A stretch of 11,210 bases of DNA from Deltaproteobacteria bacterium (GTDB lineage Bacteria; Desulfobacterota; Dissulfuribacteria; Dissulfuribacterales; UBA3076). Each line of letters starts with the position of its first letter. Within the stretch, counting starts at the first letter, position 1. This document shows positions 6,306-11,210 of the stretch, piece by piece. The stretch spans positions 1-11,210 of the forward strand of contig JAGGRV010000288.1 of the NCBI GenBank assembly GCA_021159445.1, read 5' to 3'. The notes below the pieces were generated by a model. That model was given only the letters and a program-made list of their open reading frames with translations. It was not told the DNA's origin and searched no databases. The translations under genes were made by a program, and so were the position numbers.

Positions 6306-6312
6306 TTTCCTT

Positions 6313-6321
6313 ATTATAGCA
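6313..6321 (-). promoter_or_regulatory. Extended -10 promoter for the minus-strand small gene
   Basis: The minus strand reads TGCTATAAT, a perfect extended -10 element (TGnTATAAT). No good -35 hexamer is found 17 bases upstream, which extended -10 promoters do not strictly need. Initiation would be near 6306, at or just before the GTG of the small frame. Confidence 0.5.
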
Positions 6322-6376
6322 CATAGTCAATCTGCCTCTGAAGCCGCAATGGGCAGGGAAATAAGGCATGTGCTAT
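6316..6376. repeat. 9-bp perfect inverted repeat flanking the small-gene promoter
   Basis: ATAGCACAT (6316-6324) is repeated inverted as ATGTGCTAT (6368-6376). The arms start 52 bp apart. A second pairing, CTGCC (6332-6336) with GGCAG (6352-6356), lies between them, and TTTTTTT follows at 6381-6387. It could be a pair of operator sites, one overlapping the minus-strand -10 box, or a plus-strand structured RNA with a terminator-like end. Confidence 0.4.
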
Positions 6377-6421
6377 TGGGTTTTTTTCTGCCTTGTGGTA
6401 AATCATGTAAAAATATCATAA

Positions 6422-6437
6422 CTATTCAGGTGAATAG
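6422..6437. promoter_or_regulatory. 16-bp palindrome, possible operator
   Basis: CTATTC-AGGT-GAATAG is a perfect 6-bp inverted repeat around a 4-base centre, preceded by AT-rich sequence and followed by a heptamer patch. It has the form of a dimeric repressor site, but I cannot assign a regulator and it may be chance. Confidence 0.2.
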
Positions 6438-6440
6438 ACT

Positions 6441-6461
6441 GAAGGTGGAAGGTGGAAGGCT
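6441..6461. repeat. Heptamer repeat patch (GAAGGTG type)
   Basis: GAAGGTG occurs twice in tandem, followed by GAAGGCT, three exact 7-base steps. The related bases CTGAAGG run across its left edge. It is roughly an inverted counterpart of the TTCAGCC patch at 6511. Confidence 0.55.
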
Positions 6462-6510
6462 TTTAGGGACGGAACTTAGGCATTCGATCGTTGCGAGATG
6501 ATTGATCTAT

Positions 6511-6531
6511 TTCAGCCTTCAGCCTTTAACC
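6511..6531. repeat. Heptamer repeat patch (TTCAGCC type)
   Basis: TTCAGCC occurs twice in tandem, followed by TTTAACC, again with an exact 7-base period. It resembles the TTTCAG/CTTCAG patch at the left window edge and ends ten bases before palindromic element D. Confidence 0.55.
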
Positions 6532-6540
6532 TAAATACCT

Positions 6541-6697
6541 AAGGAACGTACAATAAATAACTTGAACAAATTAATGTCTTTTTTGCCGTCTTCTTCGTTG
6601 CTCGTCGATCACATAACCCGTTATGCTCGCTCCTCGCGCCTTGAATACAACAAAAAATCCTATTAATTTTTGTTCAACTTATTTATCTCCCGTTCCT
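6541..6697 (-). repeat. Palindromic intergenic repeat (element D)
   Basis: A 157-bp palindrome directly upstream of gatC. The outer arms begin AGGAACG and contain TAAATAACTTGAACAA (6554-6569); the inverted right arm contains TAAATAAGTTGAACAA, only one mismatch. The centre is CATAAC-CC-GTTATG (6611-6624). On the minus strand one half has TCAAGGCGCGAGGAG and the other GAGCAACGAAGAAGACGG, corresponding to the two asymmetric halves of elements B and C. If transcribed, it would form a long stem ending about ten bases before the gatC ribosome binding site. Confidence 0.75.
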
Positions 6698-6725
6698 AAG
6701 TAGTTACAAAGGAGATTATACGTTC

Positions 6726-7010
6726 GTGAAGATAACTACCTCTGAAATTGAACATGTGGCCCACTTGGCCCGGCTCAGCTTTGATCCGTCTGAAATTGAA
6801 AGCTTCAACAGACAACTAAATGACATCCTAGGATATATAAGCAAATTAGAAGAACTGGATACTAGCCGGGTTGAGCCCACTACCCATGCCCTTGAACTTA
6901 CGAATGCCTTTAGAAAGGACGAAGTAAAGCCTTCTTTGCCGGTTGGAAAAATTCTCTCCAACGCACCTGAACGGGAAGAGGGAGGGTTTGTGGTGCCAAA
7001 AATTATCTGA
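6726..7010 (+). CDS. gatC: Asp-tRNA(Asn)/Glu-tRNA(Gln) amidotransferase subunit C
   Basis: The small scaffold subunit that stabilises GatA against GatB in the enzyme that converts Glu-tRNA(Gln) or Asp-tRNA(Asn) to the correctly amidated form. At 94 residues it has the family's usual length and pattern: an N-terminal helix with IEHVAHLARLSFDPSEIE, a second helix around LNDILGYISKLEELDT, then the extended C-terminal arm with VEPTTHALEL, FRKDEV and the APEREEGGFVVPKII ending. The GTG start has AAAGGAG at 6708-6714, 11 bases upstream. gatA follows after 15 bases, so they form one operon. No promoter is clear; the long palindrome D sits in the upstream leader. Confidence 0.95.
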   Translation: MKITTSEIEHVAHLARLSFDPSEIESFNRQLNDILGYISKLEELDTSRVEPTTHALELTNAFRKDEVKPSLPVGKILSNAPEREEGGFVVPKII

Positions 7011-7025
7011 TTAAGGAAATACAAG

Positions 7026-8489
7026 ATGCCAAGTCTAATCGATCTGAGCATATATGAGCTCCACGACATCCTTAGCAAGAGAGAGGCTTCAGCAGTTGAG
7101 ATCACAAAGGCCTATCTGGACAGGATAGGTGAAGTTGATCCAAAAATCAGGGCCTATCTGACAGTGACTGCCGACAAGGCCGTGGCCCAGGCAGAAGAGG
7201 CGGACAGACGCCTTAAAAAGGCAGACAATGTTACTCCTCTTACTGGAATTCCTCTGGGCATTAAGGATGTTATCTGTACCAGAGGGGTTAGGACCACCTG
7301 TGGATCTAAAATACTTGAAAACTTTATACCTCCCTATAATGCCACAGTAATGGAAAAAATCGAAGCCCATGGGGCTGTAATGCTGGGCAAATTAAATATG
7401 GATGAGTTTGCCATGGGATCATCCACAGAAAATTCTGCCTATCATCCTACCCACAATCCTTGGGACCTTGAACGAATCCCTGGTGGATCAAGCGGTGGTT
7501 CAGCAGCATCTGTTGCTGCCAAGGCCTGCGCAGGTTCATTGGGCTCGGATACAGGCGGATCGATACGCCAGCCTGCCTCATACTGTGGTGTTGTAGGTCT
7601 AAAACCTACATACGGCACGGTTTCTAGGTTTGGCCTTGTGGCCTTTGCCTCCTCACTTGACCAGATAGGACCCATTTCAAGGGACGTTACTGATTGCGCT
7701 TTGCTGTTGAACGCCATATCCGGCCATGATACCAGAGACTCCACCTCTGTACTCAGAGACGTACCTGACTACACCGGCTCCTTAATACCAGGTCTTAAGA
7801 ATTATATTTTAGGAATTCCCAAGGAATATTTTATTTCAGGCCTTGACCCGGAGGTGGAAAAGGCCGTTAAGCATGCCGTTTCCGCCCTGGAATCCCAGGG
7901 AACCGAAGTGGTGGAGGTAAGCCTTCCTCACACAGAATATGCCGTTGCCACATACTACATTATCGCCCCTGCTGAGGCATCTTCCAATCTCTCACGTTAC
8001 GATGGAGTAAAATACGGATTACGTGCGCCGGACTATAAAAACCTCATGGATATGTATAAAAAGACCAGGTCTCAGGGTTTCGGCCCGGAGGTCAAGAGAA
8101 GAATAATGATAGGGACCTATTCCCTTTCAGCCGGATACTACGACGCATATTATAAAAAGGCCTCCCAGGTTCGGACTCTTATCACCCGGGACTTTAAAAA
8201 GGCATTTGAACAATGTGATGTGATTGCTGCCCCTGTTGCCCCGACTACAGCGTTTAGGCTTGGAGAGAAAGCAGACGACCCACTTCAGATGTATTTATCT
8301 GATATCTTTACAATTCCGGTAAATCTGGCAGGCATCCCAGGGATCTCCGTGCCCTGCGGCTTAAATAGCAGCGGGCTCCCTATAGGACTTCAATTAATGG
8401 CAGGACACTTTGATGAAGCAAAGCTCCTCACTGTTGCGTATAACCTGGAACTGGCTCTAGGCCGCTGCAAGAACTGGCCTTTGGCTTGA
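7026..8489 (+). CDS. gatA: Asp-tRNA(Asn)/Glu-tRNA(Gln) amidotransferase subunit A
   Basis: The glutaminase subunit of GatCAB: it releases ammonia from glutamine, which is channelled to GatB for transamidation of misacylated tRNA. The 487-residue amidase-signature protein has the Ser-cisSer-Lys triad: Lys80 in PLGIKDV, cis-Ser155 in IPGGSSGGSA, and the nucleophile Ser179 in SLGSDTGGSIRQPA. The GTVSRFGLVAFASSLDQIGP stretch and MIGTYSLSAGYYDAYYKKA are typical of GatA rather than other amidases. AAGGA precedes the ATG at a good distance. gatB is not in the window; the operon ends here and meets lgt convergently 49 bases later. Confidence 0.97.
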   Translation: MPSLIDLSIYELHDILSKREASAVEITKAYLDRIGEVDPKIRAYLTVTADKAVAQAEEADRRLKKADNVTPLTGIPLGIKDVICTRGVRTTCGSKILENFIPPYNATVMEKIEAHGAVMLGKLNMDEFAMGSSTENSAYHPTHNPWDLERIPGGSSGGSAASVAAKACAGSLGSDTGGSIRQPASYCGVVGLKPTYGTVSRFGLVAFASSLDQIGPISRDVTDCALLLNAISGHDTRDSTSVLRDVPDYTGSLIPGLKNYILGIPKEYFISGLDPEVEKAVKHAVSALESQGTEVVEVSLPHTEYAVATYYIIAPAEASSNLSRYDGVKYGLRAPDYKNLMDMYKKTRSQGFGPEVKRRIMIGTYSLSAGYYDAYYKKASQVRTLITRDFKKAFEQCDVIAAPVAPTTAFRLGEKADDPLQMYLSDIFTIPVNLAGIPGISVPCGLNSSGLPIGLQLMAGHFDEAKLLTVAYNLELALGRCKNWPLA

Positions 8490-8506
8490 AAATTGTTGAT
8501 TAGTGA

Positions 8507-8535
8507 TTGGTCTTGCAACCCACATCTCTGACCAA
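8507..8535. terminator. Possible weak hairpin between the convergent gatA and lgt ends
   Basis: TTGGTC (8507-8512) and GACCAA (8530-8535) form a 6-bp stem with a 17-base loop in the 49-bp gatA-lgt gap. No T tract follows on either strand. It is listed because no better terminator is visible at this convergent junction. Confidence 0.2.
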
Positions 8536-8554
8536 CTCTTAACTCTTAACTCTG
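8534..8554. repeat. Heptamer repeat patch overlapping the lgt 3' end
   Basis: AACTCTT occurs twice in tandem, then AACTCTG, with an exact 7-base period. On the minus strand these bases encode the final Arg-Val-Lys-Ser and TAA of lgt and continue past the stop. A 6-bp hairpin CTCTGG-TAAA-CCAGAG (8550-8565) adjoins it within the lgt coding end. Confidence 0.6.
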
Positions 8555-9354
8555 GTAAACCAGAGGATTATCCCAAGCGCAAGAAACACCAGGCTCAACA
8601 ACTGCCCCATGGTTATCCAGTTTAAAAAGACATAGCCCATCTGTGGATCCGGTTCTCGAAAGAATTCAACCACTATACGACATATGGCATAGAGGACCAG
8701 AAAAAGGGCCAATTTCTTCCCGTATGGCCAAGCCTTGCGACGGAAAGACCACAGGACTATAAAGAGTAAAAGCCCCTCAAGCAGGGCCTCGTAAAGCTGG
8801 GACGGATGCCGGGGCACCTGCCCCCCTTGGGGAAAGATCATGGCCCAGGGTACATCCGCAGGGCGACCAAACAGCTCTCCGTTAATAAAATTCCCTATAC
8901 GTCCCAGGCCGAGGCCCACTGGCGCTGTGACCACAAAGCGATCAGACCACTTCCAGAAATCCAAATCATGCCTCTTACAATATATCCATCCGAAAAAAAC
9001 AACTCCTGCCACTCCTCCATGAAAGGACATGCCTCCGTGCCAGACAGCAAATATCTCTAAAGGATGCTCAAGAAAGTAGGAAAAGTTGTAAAATAGTACA
9101 TAGCCCAACCTGCCTCCCAAAATAATCCCTAAAATCAGAGAAAATAAAATCCCCTCTAGTTGACTCAATTGAGATGCAGCGGAAGGCCCATGATATTGGG
9201 GGTCGGAAAGGGCATTTTGACAATCTTCAAGAATCTGTTTTCGCACCAATAGGTAAGCTGCCCCGAAACCGAGCAGGTACATAAGACCATACCAGTGGAT
9301 ACCTATTGGACCAATACGGATTATTACCGGATCAATATCCGGAAAAGCGAGCAT
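8539..9354 (-). CDS. lgt: Phosphatidylglycerol-prolipoprotein diacylglyceryl transferase
   Basis: Transfers diacylglycerol from phosphatidylglycerol to the lipobox Cys of prolipoproteins in the cytoplasmic membrane, the first step of lipoprotein maturation. The 271 residues have about seven membrane segments. Conserved parts are HWYGLMY (20-26), GGRLGYVLFYN (80-90), HGGMSFHGG (106-114), the Lgt signature GRIGNFINGELFGR (151-164), RHPSQLYEA (182-190) and CRIVVEFFREPD (225-236). By alignment from memory, His112, Arg152 and Arg226 correspond to E. coli His103, Arg143 and Arg239. It is about 20 residues shorter than E. coli Lgt, because the loop before RHPSQLYE is short. It starts five bases after the stop of the 147-residue gene. 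Only a weak AGGG precedes the ATG, which suggests translational coupling. The last codons and stop lie in a heptamer repeat. Confidence 0.97.
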   Translation of the reverse strand: MLAFPDIDPVIIRIGPIGIHWYGLMYLLGFGAAYLLVRKQILEDCQNALSDPQYHGPSAASQLSQLEGILFSLILGIILGGRLGYVLFYNFSYFLEHPLEIFAVWHGGMSFHGGVAGVVFFGWIYCKRHDLDFWKWSDRFVVTAPVGLGLGRIGNFINGELFGRPADVPWAMIFPQGGQVPRHPSQLYEALLEGLLLFIVLWSFRRKAWPYGKKLALFLVLYAICRIVVEFFREPDPQMGYVFLNWITMGQLLSLVFLALGIILWFTRVKS

Positions 9355-9359
9355 CGACC

Positions 9360-9803
9360 CTATTGTTTCTCCTTGCGATCGCTAAGGGTAATGACTTTCG
9401 ATCCGCCGGTCGGCTTAGGTTGGTCCGGCCCCTTATCCTTATCCTTAGTGGCTTTCCCGGGTAAGTTAACACCTTGCTTGAGTAAAACAGCCTCCAGCAG
9501 ACTATAATACTGCTGAATCAGCTTAGGATTGATATCTGACTCCAGGACAAAAAAGGATACCCGGCTCCGCTGTACTCGAATAGAGGAGACAGTCATGGCT
9601 GTGAGAACGTGGGGGTGGACAACAGGACCACGATTCTGATCATATAACACGGTACACGGGAAGTAGAGATCAAAAAAAGCCGCCTTTTCCAGAGCAAAAA
9701 GAACTGTCTCGGTCTGACGGTTGTATCTGATCTCTCCCAATATCAGTCCAAGCCCATCCACTTCTATCAAGACCAGCTCTTTGGCATTTTGACGCAGCTT
9801 CAT
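9360..9803 (-). CDS. Unknown 147-residue protein coupled to PcnB
   Basis: I do not recognise a named family. The first ~115 residues look like a compact beta-rich domain: ELVLIEVDGLGLILGEIRYN, TETVLFALEKAAFFDLYFP, then RGPVVHPHVLTAMTVSSIRV and VSFFVLESD. A helix follows (NPKLIQQYYSLLEAVLLKQG), then a charged, Lys/Pro-rich, probably disordered tail (about 118-147). There is no signal peptide or membrane segment, so it is likely cytoplasmic. Its ATG overlaps the pcnB stop (ATGA), and AGGAGA (9816-9811) lies eight bases upstream inside pcnB, so the two are translationally coupled. A role with the poly(A) polymerase or its RNA substrates is possible from context only. Confidence 0.75.
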   Translation of the reverse strand: MKLRQNAKELVLIEVDGLGLILGEIRYNRQTETVLFALEKAAFFDLYFPCTVLYDQNRGPVVHPHVLTAMTVSSIRVQRSRVSFFVLESDINPKLIQQYYSLLEAVLLKQGVNLPGKATKDKDKGPDQPKPTGGSKVITLSDRKEKQ

Positions 9804-11206
9804 ACGTGGATCTCCTCAGATTCTGATATTAAACGCTTGGTAGGTGGAGAACGCCGCTTCCTCCTGCGGGATTTCTTTAAAGGCTTTGGTCCCGGACGGA
9901 GATGTGGATCAGGACCAATGACCGGTTGCCCCAAGACCTCCTGTACTAAATCATAAAACATGATGGACTCCCGGAACGTGGCCTTGTTCCAAACACGCTT
10001 GGGCCACTTACCCTTTGCAAGACATATGGAGATATTCCACTGGCTGGCCAGGATCTGAGCTGCCATGTCTCTTACAGATCTCCTGAAATCATACGGATAG
10101 AGAATCTCGCTCAACATGGACCTCACTTCATAAGTAGGCCACTTCAGACGGTCAACCTTAAGAGCTTTCCACTCTGGTGTTACACATAGCCGAGGGTACG
10201 CGAAAAGTGCCAACATAAGGGCCTCACTGACTTCAACACCATCATTTACCATACGATCAAGATGCCCCAGAAGCCCGAAAAGCAACTTTCGAACAAGACC
10301 CTTTTCCTTGCTCTCAAGGACTGAAACATAACCGGAAAAGACCGAGGCAAACAACCCGCTCTTAAGCATGAGCTCGGCCCATGGCCTGCTGTATCCGGAA
10401 CATAAATCCTTGAGCCACTCATCCCTTACCCTGGAAATTGCACATAGATGAAGCTTATCACTGTGCCTGAGCAGGCTCTCCCAGGTATTGGTCTCTATTG
10501 TAAAACCCGTCCTGGCCGCGTGTCTTACAGCACGCATCATCCTCACAGGGTCCTTCAGGCATCTGTGTTCCGGATCATTACCTATGAACTTAATGATCCC
10601 CTGTTTAAGGTCTGACATGCCCCCCACATAATCAATTATACTGAAGTCTGCGATATTATAGAAAAGTCCATTGATAGTGAGGTCTCTACGAAAGGCATCC
10701 TCCTGAGGAGAACCAAAGATATGGGTATCCCCAATCTCCTCACTCGCAGATTCCCGGTCATCGTAATCACTCCGGCACCTGAAGGTTGACACCTCAATTA
10801 TTTTCCCACCTCGGAAATATACGTGAACCAGCCTGAAACGCCGGCCTATGATCCGGCTGTGACGAAAAAGTTTTTTCAACTCTTCCGGCTTGGCGTTAGT
10901 TCCAATATCAAAATCCTTTGGCCGCCTGCCAAGAAGCAAGTCCCTCACACTCCCGCCAACTAGATAGACTATGTAGCCATTGTCCTTCAGACAGTAAAGG
11001 ACCTTCAATGCCTCCCTGTCTATATCCTTCCGACTGACACAGTGTTCCGGACGGGAAATTATCCTGGGATGGTTTCCCGAGTCCCTAAATAGATCGGGTT
11101 GCTCAGCGGGTAAGCGTTGGGCCGGCTGTGCAGATACAAAGGGCCTCTTTTTGTAGGACCTCTTTCTGCGGCTGTATTTATTGGCTTTTGATGAGGGTTT
11201 TAACAT
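9800..11206 (-). CDS. pcnB: Poly(A) polymerase I (class II nucleotidyltransferase)
   Basis: Adds 3' poly(A) tails to RNA, marking it for exonucleolytic decay. The 468-residue length is close to E. coli PcnB. A basic, disordered N-terminus (1-60) precedes the nucleotidyltransferase head: LVGGSVRDLLLGRRPKDFDIGTNA (82-105) with metal-binding Asp98 and Asp100. GRRFRLVHV (121-129) is the pattern that separates bacterial poly(A) polymerases from CCA-adding enzymes, so I prefer PAP. Further parts are EDAFRRDLTINGLFYN (169-184) and DPVRMMRAVRHAARTGF (219-235). The C-terminal helical region ends in a Lys/Arg-rich tail (KKSRRRKRR) suited to RNA binding. The ATG is four bases from the window edge, so an upstream start cannot be excluded. 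It is the first visible gene of the pcnB-unknown-lgt operon. Confidence 0.93.
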   Translation of the reverse strand: MLKPSSKANKYSRRKRSYKKRPFVSAQPAQRLPAEQPDLFRDSGNHPRIISRPEHCVSRKDIDREALKVLYCLKDNGYIVYLVGGSVRDLLLGRRPKDFDIGTNAKPEELKKLFRHSRIIGRRFRLVHVYFRGGKIIEVSTFRCRSDYDDRESASEEIGDTHIFGSPQEDAFRRDLTINGLFYNIADFSIIDYVGGMSDLKQGIIKFIGNDPEHRCLKDPVRMMRAVRHAARTGFTIETNTWESLLRHSDKLHLCAISRVRDEWLKDLCSGYSRPWAELMLKSGLFASVFSGYVSVLESKEKGLVRKLLFGLLGHLDRMVNDGVEVSEALMLALFAYPRLCVTPEWKALKVDRLKWPTYEVRSMLSEILYPYDFRRSVRDMAAQILASQWNISICLAKGKWPKRVWNKATFRESIMFYDLVQEVLGQPVIGPDPHLRPGPKPLKKSRRRKRRSPPTKRLISESEEIHV

Positions 11207-11210
11207 AAAT

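Larger units (their letters stand above)
6158..6306 (-). ncRNA. Candidate small RNA transcript, possibly dual-function
   Basis: An approximately 150-base transcript is predicted between a minus-strand extended -10 promoter (6313-6321) and the intrinsic terminator at 6158-6196. The 5' part is A-rich. The middle holds ACCTCC (minus strand of 6234-6239) and a small GGCTTT/AAAGCC hairpin (6213-6226). The CU-rich stretch before the terminator includes CTCCTC (6201-6206). Two unpaired anti-Shine-Dalgarno-like motifs, a terminal hairpin and a long U tract are the layout of a base-pairing regulatory RNA. The same interval also encodes a 36-residue frame. I recognise no known RNA family. Promoter and terminator are seen; transcription and function are inferred. 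Confidence 0.4.
6087..6725. other. 639-bp intergenic region between helicase and gatC
   Basis: No conventional gene is supported here. From left to right it holds the helicase-end hairpin (6089-6114), a minus-strand terminator (6158-6196), a minus-strand small reading frame or RNA (to about 6306), a T-rich tract (6277-6303), a 9-bp inverted repeat (6316-6376) overlapping a minus-strand -10 box, a 16-bp palindrome (6422-6437), two heptamer patches (6441 and 6511) and the palindromic repeat D (6541-6697). The last 28 bases are the gatC leader and ribosome binding site. Confidence 0.6.

Noticed and set aside
6316..6387. A plus-strand riboswitch or terminator upstream of gatC
   Set aside because: The inverted arms and T run were compared from memory with common riboswitch classes (cobalamin, c-di-GMP, preQ1, fluoride, ZTP) and no consensus core fits. 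The four-base gap before the T run is also poor for an intrinsic terminator. Kept only as an inverted repeat.
6145..6501. A 118-codon plus-strand reading frame in the helicase-gatC gap
   Set aside because: It runs through the terminator stem, the T-rich tract (giving a Phe run) and a heptamer patch, has no ribosome binding site and gives no recognisable protein. The minus-strand features explain this interval better. A shorter internal ATG at 6348 (50 codons) also lacks a ribosome binding site.
1..8554. Heptamer patches as CRISPR or ordinary microsatellites
   Set aside because: Units are 7 bases without spacers, far too short for CRISPR. They are degenerate and dispersed, unlike a simple single-unit microsatellite.
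9800..11206. The nucleotidyltransferase as a CCA-adding enzyme
   Set aside because: The GRRFRLVHV pattern and the basic C-terminal tail are those of bacterial poly(A) polymerase rather than of CCA-adding enzymes.

Overview
The window looks like a chromosomal housekeeping segment of a Gram-negative bacterium, most likely a Desulfobacterota (deltaproteobacterial) sulfate-reducer-type lineage. This rests on a class I poly(A) polymerase (PcnB), a GatCA amidotransferase, a DUF434 protein, Lgt, and GACGTAC-centred palindromic intergenic repeats of a kind I associate with that group. The assignment is inference; no rRNA or tRNA gene is present to confirm it. I see no phage, transposase, CRISPR array or recognisable defence locus.

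Layout. Bases 1-1720 hold the minus-strand pair def (1720-1220) and fmt (1007-63), which remove and add the N-formyl group of initiator methionine. A palindromic repeat lies between them, and a half copy of the same repeat family lies at the fmt stop codon. Divergent from def, the plus strand carries a DUF434/DUF5616 protein (1776-2444), then another palindromic repeat, then a tight cluster plsC (2620-3327), a CaCA-type cation/Ca2+ antiporter (3345-4298) and a compact UvrD/Rep-like helicase (4302-6086) ending in a strong hairpin. Bases 6087-6725 are a 639-bp gap. They contain two 7-bp-period repeat patches, a long palindromic repeat, and a probable unannotated minus-strand transcription unit: an extended -10 promoter, a 36-codon reading frame or small RNA, and a Rho-independent terminator. 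gatC and gatA follow on the plus strand (6726-8489). They converge on a minus-strand operon pcnB -> 147-residue unknown protein -> lgt (11206-8539).

Functional themes are translation and RNA (fmt, def, gatCA, pcnB), envelope lipid and lipoprotein metabolism (plsC, lgt), ion transport and DNA metabolism. The most interesting parts are non-coding. The first is the hidden minus-strand small gene at about 6158-6321. The second is a dispersed family of asymmetric palindromes (31-65, 1098-1206, 2446-2571, 6541-6697) whose edges touch gene ends. The third is a set of heptanucleotide-period patches (1-28, 6441-6461, 6511-6531, 8534-8554), one of which encodes the last residues and stop codon of lgt. 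Among proteins, the 147-residue partner of PcnB and the DUF434 protein are the ones without a known role.
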